Shown piece after piece: positions 32,901-42,183 of a stretch of 64,000 nucleotides of DNA; the stretch's first letter is position 1, and every line of letters begins with the position of its first letter. This DNA comes from an uncultured Christensenella sp. (GTDB lineage: Bacteria; Bacillota; Clostridia; Christensenellales; Borkfalkiaceae). Both the position numbers and the translations under genes were made by a program. The stretch lies in NCBI GenBank assembly GCA_910579525.1, contig CAJTUK010000001.1, positions 186,001 through 250,000 of the forward strand. Reading direction: 5' to 3'. Under the pieces are notes generated by a model that was not told the origin of the DNA, made no database searches, and saw only the letters and a list, made by a program, of their open reading frames with translations.

Positions 32901-34376
32901 TTAAAGTATTATGCAGATAACTCCGCCCTTTCCCTCGTTGACTATACGCGTTATGGCGCGGCGCATCTTCGTTTTTGTTTCGTCGTGCATTCCGCCGACT
33001 TTGACGGATAGCCCTTCCTTCACCATTCCGCGCAGAGATTTACCGAAAACGTTGGTGTCCCACATGTCGTCGGGATTGTTTTCAAAGCCGGCCATCATAC
33101 CCTGAACTATGCTTTCGCTCTGCCCTTCGTTACCCATTATGGGACTGACTTCGCCCGTAACGTCGATTTTTACAATATGGTAGCTGGGCGCCGTTGCGCG
33201 TAGTTTTATGCCGACGCTTCCGTTTTTGCGCACGACTTTGGGAGCTTCCAAACTCATGTCGCCGTCGTCAGGACTGACTATGCCGTAGCCGTTCACCCTC
33301 GCACATTCGAGCGCGTCTTTGATTTTATCGTAGCCGCGTTTTGCTTCCGAACTGCCTCGAACGTAACGCATAAGAGTGTATTCGTCCGAGATTTCGTCGC
33401 CTGCAATTTCGGACAGCATATCGAAAAATACTCCGTCGCGCACGTATACGGTTAAATCCGCCCTACCGTCTGCAAGATTGAGATCGGAAGTTATTTCACC
33501 TTTCCAGAACTTGCAGTCCGCGAGCATCGTATCGAACGCTGCGCAGTCTTTCATTTTGCAAACAGACGACGACACGCTTTTTATTCTTTCCAAAAGTTCG
33601 CCTATTGCCGAACCGTCGGCGGGCAAAAAGCGCATCCACTTGGGTATATCCACGTTAAATCCGGTAACCGGGAACTCGAACAATACGGCTTTCAAAATGC
33701 CCATAAGTCCGTTCGCGTCAAGTTTTTCGCAGTTGGTGCATATTACCGTCACGCCGTATTTGGCTTCGAGCTCGGCGCAAAGTTTTTTTGCGGAAGCCTT
33801 TTCCGGCTCGGCGCAGTTTAAAACTATAACGAAAGGTTTGCCCAGCGCTTTTAAACGGGAAACCGTCTTTTCTTCCGCTTCGACGTAGCCGTCGCGTTTA
33901 ATGTCGGATATACTTCCGTCGGTCGTGACGCATATGCCTATGGTGGAGTGTTCGTTGATGACCCTCTCGGTGCCAAGTTCCGCCGCTTCGGCAAATGGAA
34001 GCGGTGTTTTACTCCACGGGGTGTTTACCAAACGGGGTTTTCCGTCTTCTTCGAAGCCGCTCGCGCCCTTGGTAATAAAACCTACGCAGTCGGCGAACCG
34101 CACGTTCGCGGTTGCGTTTTCTATTTTTACGGAAGCCGCCTTCGACGGAACGAATTTAGGTTCGGTAGTCATTACCGACTTGCCCGACGCCGATTGAGGC
34201 AGTTCGTCGGTCATTAAATTTTTAAGATTGCCGTCCTCTACGTTTGGAATGACCAGTTCGGTCATAAACTTTTTTATAAGAGTGGATTTGCCCGTTCGAA
34301 CCGGCCCCACCACTCCCACGTAAATATCTCCGTTGCTCCGTTGAGCTATGTCCTCGTAAACGTTGTATTCAAGCAT
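32901..34376 (-). CDS. spoIVA: Stage IV sporulation protein A (spore coat morphogenetic ATPase)
   Basis: 491 residues, the usual SpoIVA length. Walker A GPVRTGKST (about 24-32) opens the TRAFAC-class ATPase domain, followed by the SpoIVA-specific FADCVGFITKGA region and NEHSTIG; the C-terminal part ends in the GKGGVICIIL tail used for membrane association. In Bacillus it polymerises with ATP on the forespore outer membrane as the base of the coat, under sigma-E. No sigma-E promoter could be assigned with confidence in the 200 bp upstream. Its presence indicates an endospore-forming lineage. Confidence 0.96.
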   Translation of the reverse strand: MLEYNVYEDIAQRSNGDIYVGVVGPVRTGKSTLIKKFMTELVIPNVEDGNLKNLMTDELPQSASGKSVMTTEPKFVPSKAASVKIENATANVRFADCVGFITKGASGFEEDGKPRLVNTPWSKTPLPFAEAAELGTERVINEHSTIGICVTTDGSISDIKRDGYVEAEEKTVSRLKALGKPFVIVLNCAEPEKASAKKLCAELEAKYGVTVICTNCEKLDANGLMGILKAVLFEFPVTGFNVDIPKWMRFLPADGSAIGELLERIKSVSSSVCKMKDCAAFDTMLADCKFWKGEITSDLNLADGRADLTVYVRDGVFFDMLSEIAGDEISDEYTLMRYVRGSSEAKRGYDKIKDALECARVNGYGIVSPDDGDMSLEAPKVVRKNGSVGIKLRATAPSYHIVKIDVTGEVSPIMGNEGQSESIVQGMMAGFENNPDDMWDTNVFGKSLRGMVKEGLSVKVGGMHDETKTKMRRAITRIVNEGKGGVICIIL

Positions 34377-34524
34377 ATCCGCCTCCGCAAAATCTATGTG
34401 TATAATAATTTATTTACGGGTTTTGTGTTTTAGAACGGTTGCGGACCAAATTTATGCTTTTATATTAACACCATAATATGTATATTATAATATAGAATAA
34501 TGAAAACGGGATAAAATATTAATA

Positions 34525-34555
34525 AAAGCTCACGCATTGATTTAACGTGAGCTTT
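34525..34555. terminator. Terminator after the ATP-grasp gene (end of the GH3 operon)
   Basis: 10-bp stem AAAGCTCACG/CGTGAGCTTT with T-rich tails on both strands (minus: TATTAATATT; plus: TTATATTTG). It lies 23 bp past the ATP-grasp stop. Confidence 0.8.
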
Positions 34556-34578
34556 TTATATTTGTTTGAATGAAAATT

Positions 34579-35763
34579 TTAATTATATTTTATAACGTCG
34601 TCAAAGAATTCCTGCATCTCTTCCTTCGTTTCGAAGTTGGCAAGGAAACTCAAATTACCCATACAGCCCGAAAGAGCCTGCGGAACGCGCTCAACCGCTT
34701 TTAGGTTATTCCTGAACCTGTCGGCTATATCCTGCTCGGAATAATAATAATTTTTGCCGTCGCGCCTGCCCGCAAACGCGCAGTAATACTTTTTACCGAG
34801 CCCGACAAGAGTTGAATCGTACGTAATCATATCCGCCCATATCTTATAAACGTCCGTACTGTTGGCGTAGTTCATCATATCGGGAGAAATTCCGCCGGCG
34901 GGGCGCACATTCACTTCCAGAGCAACGAGTTCTCCTTTTTTGCCTATGTGCTGATCCGACAAAAGGCGGAAAAACTCGAAATGCACGAAACGGCTTTTAA
35001 CCTTGAACGCCTTCAAAACCTTTCTGCCGAGATTTTTAACGTCTTCGAGCGGCTCGTTAAGATAATAATACAAGCTGTCGCCGTTGGTGTTTACTATTTC
35101 CATCAAATCGCCCATTTCAACCAGTCCCGTTTCGAATATAGGATTGCCCTTGCCGTCTACGATTGCGTCGTAAGAATTGACGAGCGCATGTATATACTCT
35201 TCCATTATGTAATTTTTGGGTTTGGTCTTTAAAAAGGCTTTGAGCTCTTCCTCGTTGTTGAGTTTGAACGTATCGTTTGCGCCCATTCCGTTATCCGGCT
35301 TTACTATTACGGGATAGCCGACCTGCTTTATGAAGTCGGTACAGCCTTTAAGACTCTTTACAAGACGGTGGCGCGCAACCTTTACGCCCGCCTTTTTATA
35401 AAACTTTTTCATTTCCGACTTGTACGTTACGCGCTTTATCTCTTTTGCATTGAAGCCCGTGGTAACGTTGAATTCGGTGCGGAGCATTGCGTCGCGCGAA
35501 AGCCAATACTCGTTGTTGCTCTCTATGTAGTCGATTTTTCCGTATTTGAAAGAGAAGAACGCAACCGCGCGGAACACTTCGTCGTAGTTTTCAAGACTGT
35601 TGACCTTATAATACTCGTTAAGCGAAGTTTTAAGCTCTACCGAAAGGTTGTAATAGGGGCAATCACCTATACCCAGCACGTTTACGCCGTTGTTTTTAAG
35701 CTCGCGGCAAAACTTCCAGTAGTTTGCGGGGAAGTTGGGAGAAATAAAAATAAAGTTTTTCAT
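34579..35763 (-). CDS. ATP-grasp domain protein, carboxylate-amine ligase-like
   Basis: 394 residues. An N-terminal Rossmann-like pre-ATP-grasp part (FIFISPNFPANYWKFC, GVNVLGIGDCPY) is followed by the ATP-grasp core: YPVIVKPDNGMGANDTF (ATP lysine), YIMEEYI, and the metal-binding EVNVRPAGG. Such enzymes ligate a carboxylate to an amine or thiol via acylphosphate; substrate unknown. It is the last gene of the operon with the GH3 and esterase genes (53 bp after the esterase). AAGGA precedes the ATG at somewhat long spacing. Confidence 0.8.
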   Translation of the reverse strand: MKNFIFISPNFPANYWKFCRELKNNGVNVLGIGDCPYYNLSVELKTSLNEYYKVNSLENYDEVFRAVAFFSFKYGKIDYIESNNEYWLSRDAMLRTEFNVTTGFNAKEIKRVTYKSEMKKFYKKAGVKVARHRLVKSLKGCTDFIKQVGYPVIVKPDNGMGANDTFKLNNEEELKAFLKTKPKNYIMEEYIHALVNSYDAIVDGKGNPIFETGLVEMGDLMEIVNTNGDSLYYYLNEPLEDVKNLGRKVLKAFKVKSRFVHFEFFRLLSDQHIGKKGELVALEVNVRPAGGISPDMMNYANSTDVYKIWADMITYDSTLVGLGKKYYCAFAGRRDGKNYYYSEQDIADRFRNNLKAVERVPQALSGCMGNLSFLANFETKEEMQEFFDDVIKYN

Positions 35764-35816
35764 AGTTAAAAATCCTTATATAAATTCTGTTTTTCTTATG
35801 CGGTTGACCGCCGTAA

Positions 35817-36566
35817 TCAACGGTCGGGAAACAATACGTCCATAAAATAAGGTATGCAGGTTTGCCAGCTTGCTTCCGAATGTGTGCCGTGAGGCACCAC
35901 GCGAGAGGTGACGAATACTCCCTTTTCCACAAGCGCGGCGGAAGTTTCGGCAAAAAGTTTTTTCATTCCGCCGTGATTTTTGAACTCGCAACTGCCGTAA
36001 TCGGTATATAGTACGGTATCTTTGCCGAATTTCGCGCTTTTTACAAAATCGGGAACGCCGCCGCATGCCCAAACGCTGGGCGAGAGCGCCGCGCCCTTTG
36101 AAAAATACTTACCGAAAGCGGACAGAGCGTAAAGCGTCATAAGCCCGCCCATAGAACTGCCGCCTATGGCGGTGTTGGCTCTGTCCGGCAAAGTCGAATA
36201 GTTTTTATCTATAATCGGCTTGAATTTTGACACGAGCCACTTCATATATTTTGAGCCCTTGCCGTTTATTTTTTTGCCGTCGCAAATAAAATTGACCGGA
36301 GAATACTCTTCTAAACGCTTATCGCCCTCGTGATTACATTCCACCGCCGCCACGATAATTTGCGTATCCGTATAATCGAGATAGTCTTCAAGTCCCCAGC
36401 TTTTGCCGAACGTAGCCTCGCCGTCATCGAAAAGATTGTGCCCGTCGAACATATACATTACGGGATATCGCTCGTTTTCGTTATAGCCCGTCGGAAGATA
36501 CACGAAAGCCCTGCGCGGTTTTTTGCCCGTGAGCGGGGGAATTGTTACTTCAAACCTCTCTACCAT
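35817..36566 (-). CDS. Esterase, PF00756-type alpha/beta hydrolase
   Basis: 249 residues. RRAFVYLPTGYNENERYPVMYMFDGHNLFDD at the N-terminus and the nucleophile elbow GGSSMGG are typical of the putative-esterase family that includes CE1 feruloyl/acetylxylan esterases and Fes-type esterases; the last catalytic His is in VPHGTHSEASW. No signal peptide, so cytoplasmic. It overlaps the preceding hydrolase gene by 17 bp and is translationally coupled. Probably removes an acyl group from an imported substrate. Confidence 0.83.
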   Translation of the reverse strand: MVERFEVTIPPLTGKKPRRAFVYLPTGYNENERYPVMYMFDGHNLFDDGEATFGKSWGLEDYLDYTDTQIIVAAVECNHEGDKRLEEYSPVNFICDGKKINGKGSKYMKWLVSKFKPIIDKNYSTLPDRANTAIGGSSMGGLMTLYALSAFGKYFSKGAALSPSVWACGGVPDFVKSAKFGKDTVLYTDYGSCEFKNHGGMKKLFAETSAALVEKGVFVTSRVVPHGTHSEASWQTCIPYFMDVLFPDR

Positions 36567-37485
36567 TTAAAACACCGTTATAAAAATCGAGAACGTCGTT
36601 TTGCACCTGATCTTTGCAGACGTCGTTTAAAATTTCGTGACGGCAGTCGTCGTAGAGAGTTACCGAAACGTCCTTAATACCTGCATTGTGGAACTTGTTA
36701 ACCGCCCGTATTACGCCCTTACCGTAGTCGCCGACGGGGTCTTTTTCACCCGCGACGAAGTAAACGGGCAAATCTTTGGGAACGGCGGCTATTACCTTTT
36801 TGGAGCAAGCCTGCTTTATAACCGAAAACAAAACGTAATAACCGTTGTTGGTAAAAGAGAATCCGCAAAGTTTATCGGCTTCGTAATTATCCACGTTTTG
36901 AGGGTCTTTCGACAACCAGTCGTTACCGGTGCGAGCGGGCTTGAATTTTTTGTTATAAGAACCGAAAGCAAGATTTTTTATAACTTTGCTTCTGTTGCGC
37001 CAGCCGCAGAAAAGCGCGTTGAGTTTTACGGCGAAAAGAGCGGTGTTTAATGTTGCTTTGTTCTTAAAGCCGCTTCCCATTATTACGGCGCCCCTAAATT
37101 CGTTACCGTAAAGCGAAATATATTTGCGGCAGAAAAACGAACCCATGCTATGCCCCAGTACGAACCAAGGCAAATTGCCCGTTTGACTCTCAACCTGTTT
37201 TTTTAGTTCGTGAATATCCTCTACCACTACAGAATAGTCGTGCTCGTCGTTAAAATAGCCCAAATCCCGTTTGGATTTTACAGACTGTCCGTGTCCGAGA
37301 TGGTCCTCGGCGCAAACGATATAGCCGTTTTCGTTTAAAAACTTTGCAAACGGCGCATACCTTGCGGCGTATTCGCACATGCCGTGAATTATCTGAATAA
37401 CCCCTTTGACTTCGCCCTCCGGCTTCCATAGGCATGCGTGTATAGTGTTTTTACCGTCTTTTGAAGCGTAATATAAATCCTGCAT
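36550..37485 (-). CDS. Alpha/beta hydrolase, monoacylglycerol-lipase/S33 type
   Basis: 311 residues. VIQIIHGMCEYAARY, then CAEDHLGHGQS, the elbow GHSMGS and the acid in VAGEKDPVGDYG match the serine-aminopeptidase-S33/lysophospholipase group; a terminal His is in DDCRHEIL. Cytoplasmic. GAGG lies 7 bases before the ATG. Second of three consecutive serine hydrolase genes in the operon; the substrate cannot be deduced. Confidence 0.85.
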   Translation of the reverse strand: MQDLYYASKDGKNTIHACLWKPEGEVKGVIQIIHGMCEYAARYAPFAKFLNENGYIVCAEDHLGHGQSVKSKRDLGYFNDEHDYSVVVEDIHELKKQVESQTGNLPWFVLGHSMGSFFCRKYISLYGNEFRGAVIMGSGFKNKATLNTALFAVKLNALFCGWRNRSKVIKNLAFGSYNKKFKPARTGNDWLSKDPQNVDNYEADKLCGFSFTNNGYYVLFSVIKQACSKKVIAAVPKDLPVYFVAGEKDPVGDYGKGVIRAVNKFHNAGIKDVSVTLYDDCRHEILNDVCKDQVQNDVLDFYNGVLNGREV

Positions 37486-37505
37486 AATAGAACCTCTGTT
37501 TGTTA

Positions 37506-38657
37506 TTAATCCTGCGAACAGGCGATACCGTAGGCGAGTTCCGCCATTTTTTTATACGCCTCTTCGCTTGGATGTAGATGGTCGCCGCTGTCATAACCTT
37601 GCGCAAACGCGGAAGGGTTGCGTTTATCGCGCAACAACGCGTCGAAATCTATGAGAGTACAATCTTTGCGACCTCTTATCCATTCGTTGAAAGCGTTTCT
37701 CATTTCCTCGCGGAAAGGCGCGTATGTACGCCAGCCGTAAATCGGCAAAAGCGTGCCGAGGTAAACTTTAAGCCCTCGCGCTTTCGCTTTATTTATATAA
37801 TAATCTATACCGCGACACAACTCTTCGACCGAAGGCAAATCAGACATGGGGCGGAACGGATTTATTTCGGTGCCGACGGGGTGAATTATATCGTTTATTC
37901 CCTGCTGGATTATTACCGAATCCGCACCGCTCACAGAAGACACTTCCCTCTCGAAGCGGTTTTCGCCTTTGAGCCCGTAACTTTCGTAAGTTACGCACGT
38001 ATACTCGCGCAAAACGCGCGTGCCGCTTGCCGCCCTGCGAACTACCGCGGTGGAATTGTAAGCGTTATCCATACATTTTAAAGCGAAATAATCCGCCCAG
38101 CTTTGAGCCGTTATCGAATCGCCGTAACATATTACGGAGCGTTTGCCTTTTTCCGTCCATACGTCGAGCCCCGTCAAAAAATAGAACGTGTCGGTCGTGC
38201 GCGTGTTTTCGAGCGGCAAAACCGAAGTAAGAGCGCAGTTTCCTACCGAAAAAAATCCCTTTGACAGCGGACCTTTTATTACTACCGCCGAACGCATTAA
38301 CGTAAAGTCTTTTAAATATACGCTTACCGAAACTTTGCCGAGAGGCTTTACACGGAAAGAAATCTCGTCCGAAAAAATCTCTTCACCTGCCGCTAACGTC
38401 ACGCTTTCGTTGCCACCGAAAGTTACGAGGCGAGCGTCTTTTAAATTTATCTCTCTGTCGGAAATGGCGGGAGCCACCGTTACCTGCGATAACGTAACGG
38501 ATTCCGTGCCGCAAAAGTTTGAAAAATGAAGCCTGACTTTATCGCCGCCGAAAGCGCAGGTTACGGGGTACCTTAAAGTTACGTTTTTAGCGTAATTTTC
38601 CACTCTGCGCTCGGCAACCGACGTTGCGTTTCCCCAGACAGTAACCCATTTATTCAC
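37506..38657 (-). CDS. Two-domain GDSL/SGNH hydrolase (CE2/CE3-like layout)
   Basis: 383 residues from GTG 38657, chosen because GGAGG lies 7 bases upstream; the longer in-frame extension lies inside the GH3 gene. Residues 1-165 form a beta-rich jelly-roll-like domain; the SGNH domain follows with block I CYGDSITAQ, block III GIND and block V GDHLHPSEEAY. This two-domain order resembles carbohydrate esterases that deacetylate oligosaccharides. No signal peptide. Overlaps the GH3 gene end by 8 bp. Confidence 0.82.
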   Translation of the reverse strand: MNKWVTVWGNATSVAERRVENYAKNVTLRYPVTCAFGGDKVRLHFSNFCGTESVTLSQVTVAPAISDREINLKDARLVTFGGNESVTLAAGEEIFSDEISFRVKPLGKVSVSVYLKDFTLMRSAVVIKGPLSKGFFSVGNCALTSVLPLENTRTTDTFYFLTGLDVWTEKGKRSVICYGDSITAQSWADYFALKCMDNAYNSTAVVRRAASGTRVLREYTCVTYESYGLKGENRFEREVSSVSGADSVIIQQGINDIIHPVGTEINPFRPMSDLPSVEELCRGIDYYINKAKARGLKVYLGTLLPIYGWRTYAPFREEMRNAFNEWIRGRKDCTLIDFDALLRDKRNPSAFAQGYDSGDHLHPSEEAYKKMAELAYGIACSQD

Positions 38658-40920
38658 TTTTTTGCCTCCTTCCGAAAAGCATCTTCCATATTCCTTTAAA
38701 ATATTTACCGTTAAAAAAGTCGTAAAGCCCCTCCGCTCGTGCGGAATCGAATTTGACGAACTGCGCGCAGGTGCGGACATGCGCGTAGCGCATTGTTCCG
38801 TAAACGGTAGGGTGTTTTTTTGCAAACCGCAGCATTAGCCGAACAAAAAGCCGCACGAGTACCGCGCGCGAATTTACTATAGCCGCAATCGGTGTGTGCG
38901 CGTTAACCGTGATTCTTCCGTTTTTATCCGTTTCAAACGGATAAGGCGCGGGCATTAATCCGGAGACGTCCGCTTCGGGAAGAAATTCGCAGTCCCCCGA
39001 TTTTTCGGTTACGGCGCAAAGAGGCAAATTTTCAGACGAAGATCCTACAAAAATTTTGTATTCGCCCGAAACGACCAACCACTTACCCGACGAAACGTCG
39101 AACGAGCGGAATGAATATTCGTCAAACGGAATTTCTATCCGCCTGCTCTCCCCCGCTTTTAAATAAATTTTGTTAAATCCTTTAAGTTGAAAACGCGAGT
39201 TTGCCGCTCGAGGGTATTCTATATACATTTGAACGGCTTCCGCGCCGTCTTTGCCGCCGACGTTTGTCAAAGTGAATTGCGCGCCCGTACCGTTTAAAAC
39301 GAGATCCGAATATTCAAATTCGGTATACGACAGTCCGAAGCCGAAAGGATATTTTTTGTTTTTGGCACGGAAATAGCGGTAACCCACGTTCATACCCTCG
39401 CCGTACACTGTATAATACGGGTCTTTGTTAAAATATTCCGCGGCGGGAGAATCTTCGATTTTTAAAGGGAAAGTTTCGGCAAGCCTTCCCGAGGGATTGG
39501 CTTTTCCGACGAGAATATTCCAGACTGCCGCGGCGCCGCCCTGCCCGCTCAAACCGGCGAACAGCAAGGCGTTTACTCCCGCGTCCCAGTCTGTTTCGAC
39601 CGCTCCCCCGCACGAGAGCACTGCTATTATTTTTTTGCCGGTCGCGCGGAGAGCTTTCAAAAGTTCCGTCTGGCTTTCGGGCAGGGTTGCGCTTTCTCTG
39701 TCAAGCCCCTCCGCGTCACCCGCGGAAAGTCCGACAGATACTATTAATACGTCGGCCCCGCGGGCGAGCTTTACCGCTTTTTTTATCAGTCTGCCGTCTT
39801 TCTTTTCGCCTTTAAAACCGCGAGCGTAACCGCAAAAACGCAAATCTTGCGCGGCGCAATCTAAAAGACGCGTTATTTCAGTGGGACAAACGTGCGATGA
39901 GCCGCCGCCCTGATAGACGGGATTTTTTGCAAATTCGCCGAAAAGAGCAATTTTTTCGCCCTGTTTTAAAGGCAACGCCCCGTCGTTTTTTAAGAGTACC
40001 GCACATTCTTCCGCGCACTTTACGGCATAATCCGAGTGTTCGTTAAAATCGCAGGCGGCTTTTACAGTTTGTTCTTGCGACAGCTTTATTATTCTGTCGG
40101 CACATAAAGACAGCTCTTCTTCGGAAAGATTTCCGCTTTTTACCGCAAAATCGATTTCGTCAACCGAAAATTTACACCCCGGCATTTCGAGGTCGGCTCC
40201 CGCCTTTATCGCGCTCACCCTGTCGTGAGTGCCGCCCCAGTCGGAAACCACAACTCCTTCAAAACCCCATTCGCCGCGAAGGATATCGGTAATAAGACGC
40301 TTGTTTTCGTTACAGAAAACGCCGTTCAGCCTGTTATACGCGGACATCACAGCATTAGGTTTAGCGGATTTTACGGCTATTTCGAAAGAAGTCAAATAAA
40401 TTTCGCGCAGGGTTCTTTCGTCTACGACGGAATCGGAAACCGTTCTGCCCAGTTCCTTATTGTTTGCGCAATAATGCTTGATACAGGCGCCGACGCCCGA
40501 CGACTGTACGCCGCAAATATATTCTCCCCCCAGTATGCCGCTCAAATAAGGGTCTTCGGAAAAATATTCGAAATTTCTCCCGCAGAGAGGACTGCGCTTG
40601 ATATTGACGGCGGGCGCGAGGATTACGTCCGTTCCGAAGTGCGCGCCTTCTTCGCCTATGCGTTTACCGACCCCGCGCGCAAGGTCGCGGTTGAACGAGC
40701 AGGCAAGCGCGGAATGTGCGGGGAAGCACGTGGCGGGCACGGACTTGTTGAGACCCATGCTGTCTGATTTGGACTCGAACTGAAAACGTAGACCCGCGGG
40801 GCCGTCAGAAAATCTTATACTTTTAACGCCCTCCTCCTTAAAACCGTGAGTGCGCCAAAAATTTTTGCCCGATACGAGCATTGCTTTTTGACGCGTTGTA
40901 AGGAGAGGATAATTTTTCAT
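38650..40920 (-). CDS. Glycoside hydrolase family 3 (beta-glucosidase-like)
   Basis: 756 residues. The GH3 N-domain carries the NRDLARGVGKRIGEEG and KHYCANNKE (Lys-His) motifs and the nucleophile Asp in GVVVSDWGG; the C-domain begins near residue 300 (VLLKNDGALPL), followed by a fibronectin-III-like domain and a short C-terminal tail with YDFFNGKYFKG. No signal peptide, so it acts on imported oligosaccharides or glycosides. First gene of a five-gene operon. The -10 box TATAAT ends 8 bp before the ATG and there is no ribosome site, so the mRNA is predicted to be leaderless. Confidence 0.92.
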   Translation of the reverse strand: MKNYPLLTTRQKAMLVSGKNFWRTHGFKEEGVKSIRFSDGPAGLRFQFESKSDSMGLNKSVPATCFPAHSALACSFNRDLARGVGKRIGEEGAHFGTDVILAPAVNIKRSPLCGRNFEYFSEDPYLSGILGGEYICGVQSSGVGACIKHYCANNKELGRTVSDSVVDERTLREIYLTSFEIAVKSAKPNAVMSAYNRLNGVFCNENKRLITDILRGEWGFEGVVVSDWGGTHDRVSAIKAGADLEMPGCKFSVDEIDFAVKSGNLSEEELSLCADRIIKLSQEQTVKAACDFNEHSDYAVKCAEECAVLLKNDGALPLKQGEKIALFGEFAKNPVYQGGGSSHVCPTEITRLLDCAAQDLRFCGYARGFKGEKKDGRLIKKAVKLARGADVLIVSVGLSAGDAEGLDRESATLPESQTELLKALRATGKKIIAVLSCGGAVETDWDAGVNALLFAGLSGQGGAAAVWNILVGKANPSGRLAETFPLKIEDSPAAEYFNKDPYYTVYGEGMNVGYRYFRAKNKKYPFGFGLSYTEFEYSDLVLNGTGAQFTLTNVGGKDGAEAVQMYIEYPRAANSRFQLKGFNKIYLKAGESRRIEIPFDEYSFRSFDVSSGKWLVVSGEYKIFVGSSSENLPLCAVTEKSGDCEFLPEADVSGLMPAPYPFETDKNGRITVNAHTPIAAIVNSRAVLVRLFVRLMLRFAKKHPTVYGTMRYAHVRTCAQFVKFDSARAEGLYDFFNGKYFKGIWKMLFGRRQKSE

Positions 40921-40927
40921 AATTGTA

Positions 40928-40956
40928 ATTATACTACTTTTTTTATTTTATTGCAA
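40928..40956 (-). promoter_or_regulatory. Promoter of the GH3 operon, predicted leaderless
   Basis: Minus strand TTGCAA (40951-40956), 17 bp, TATAAT (40928-40933); the A of the start codon is at 40920. The same TTGCAA-17-TATAAT arrangement drives the leaderless helicase gene at 3521. Confidence 0.75.
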
Positions 40957-40972
40957 GTCAAACGCAAAAAAA

Positions 40973-40991
40973 CGCGGAATGTCTTTCCGCG
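40973..40991 (-). terminator. Intrinsic terminator after the DUF5104-like lipoprotein gene
   Basis: Minus strand CGCGGAA/TTCCGCG followed by TTTTTTTGCGTTTG. It sits directly upstream of the GH3 promoter. Confidence 0.8.
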
Positions 40992-41000
40992 CTTTATATT

Positions 41001-41999
41001 TTAGTTATGGTGCGACAAATCGAGAATTGCGTGAACGGAATTCTCTACCTTTTCCGGCAATTCGACAAACAGAATTACGCCGCTTTGCGTATAATTGCCA
41101 CTGTCGCCCCCGTCGTAAGCGAAGCCGACTACATTGGCGAGAACGAAATCGCCAACGTATATAAATTGCGGCACGTAATTGTATTTTATCCCGTCGCCGC
41201 TTACGCCCGCGATATACAGACTGCATTCCTCAAAAAACGCTTCGTCGTAATTTTCCATGACCTGAATAAACCCCTTACCGTCTACGCGGGAATCGAGAAA
41301 ATATTCGTCCTTTTTGTCTTCGTAAAAGGCGTTAAGGTCGGCGACGCCGTTTATTATTAAGGGCTCGAACGCGCACGAATCGCCGCAGTATGCGATATTA
41401 AAGCCGTATTCTTCCGGGCAGAATATGTAGTTTGTTTTATAGTCGAAATTGATGCCCATATAATTGAACGGACAACCGCTATATAATCTGTCGGGGCAAA
41501 TTCTGTCGTTTTTTACGTTTATAATATCGAAATAAGTAAAGCCTATTTTTTCTTCGGTTATTCTGTTTACGCCTTCGCTGTAATACGAACGATAGCCGAA
41601 AACAACTTTATAACTGTCGGTGGAGGTTTCTATATCGTAGCGGATGCCGTTGAACTCGCGTTCCTTCGGATAGCTACCCATAGCCGCGCTTTCGCTTCCG
41701 CTTGCCCTGCGTATAAACGAAACGTTTTCGCCCTTTATATAATTCAATAGTTTTCGGGCTTCCTCTTCAAAGCCTTTGACGTTGGATATTTCGTAATAAC
41801 TGAATTCGGCTTTCACCGCTTCCCCGTCACGGTCGATTATCGCGCCGCAGAGCCGCCCCATAGCCGCGTCAGTAATTTCTTTCTGGTCCTTTGTCAGCCA
41901 ATCGTCTCCCAACCAACGTAAAAACGAGCAAGAGGAAGTTATGCAAGTCGCAAAAATCAAAACGACGACGATTAAAGTTTTAAAAAGCTTTTTAGCCAT
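41001..41999 (-). CDS. DUF5104-like lipoprotein, unknown function
   Basis: 332 residues from ATG 41999 (AGGAGG 5-8 bases upstream). A lipoprotein signal with Cys after ITSS, at about residue 24, is followed by LTKDQKEITDAAMGRLCGAIIDRDGEAVKAEFS, the pattern of DUF5104/lipoprotein proteins in which a short helical domain mentions a count of charged residues, and a beta-rich remainder. Extracellular, membrane-tethered. Stands alone between the mobile-element debris and the GH3 operon. Family assignment is tentative. Confidence 0.65.
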   Translation of the reverse strand: MAKKLFKTLIVVVLIFATCITSSCSFLRWLGDDWLTKDQKEITDAAMGRLCGAIIDRDGEAVKAEFSYYEISNVKGFEEEARKLLNYIKGENVSFIRRASGSESAAMGSYPKEREFNGIRYDIETSTDSYKVVFGYRSYYSEGVNRITEEKIGFTYFDIINVKNDRICPDRLYSGCPFNYMGINFDYKTNYIFCPEEYGFNIAYCGDSCAFEPLIINGVADLNAFYEDKKDEYFLDSRVDGKGFIQVMENYDEAFFEECSLYIAGVSGDGIKYNYVPQFIYVGDFVLANVVGFAYDGGDSGNYTQSGVILFVELPEKVENSVHAILDLSHHN

Positions 42000-42089
42000 T
42001 ACCCCCTCCTGCGGTTGAAAATATTGTAACACCGCAAAAGATTTTATTCAAGCTTTTTGACAGACAAAAAAAGCGCGGCTGATTACCGT

Positions 42090-42103
42090 AATTCCCATAG
42101 GGA
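42090..42103 (+). repeat. 14-bp flanking repeat, left copy
   Basis: AATTCCCATAGGGA, part of the 17-bp palindrome AATTCCCATAGGGAATT. The reverse complement of the same 14 bases occurs at 49118-49131, and both copies continue into an A-rich stretch, so the two form inverted repeats about 7 kb apart around the recombinase remnant and phosphate genes. Confidence 0.5.
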
Positions 42104-42183
42104 ATTTAATAAAACGCAAATAAAAAAATTTAGGCATAGCGTCAAGCCGTGCCTTTTCTCTTGTCTTGGTTTAGTTGCTTGTG

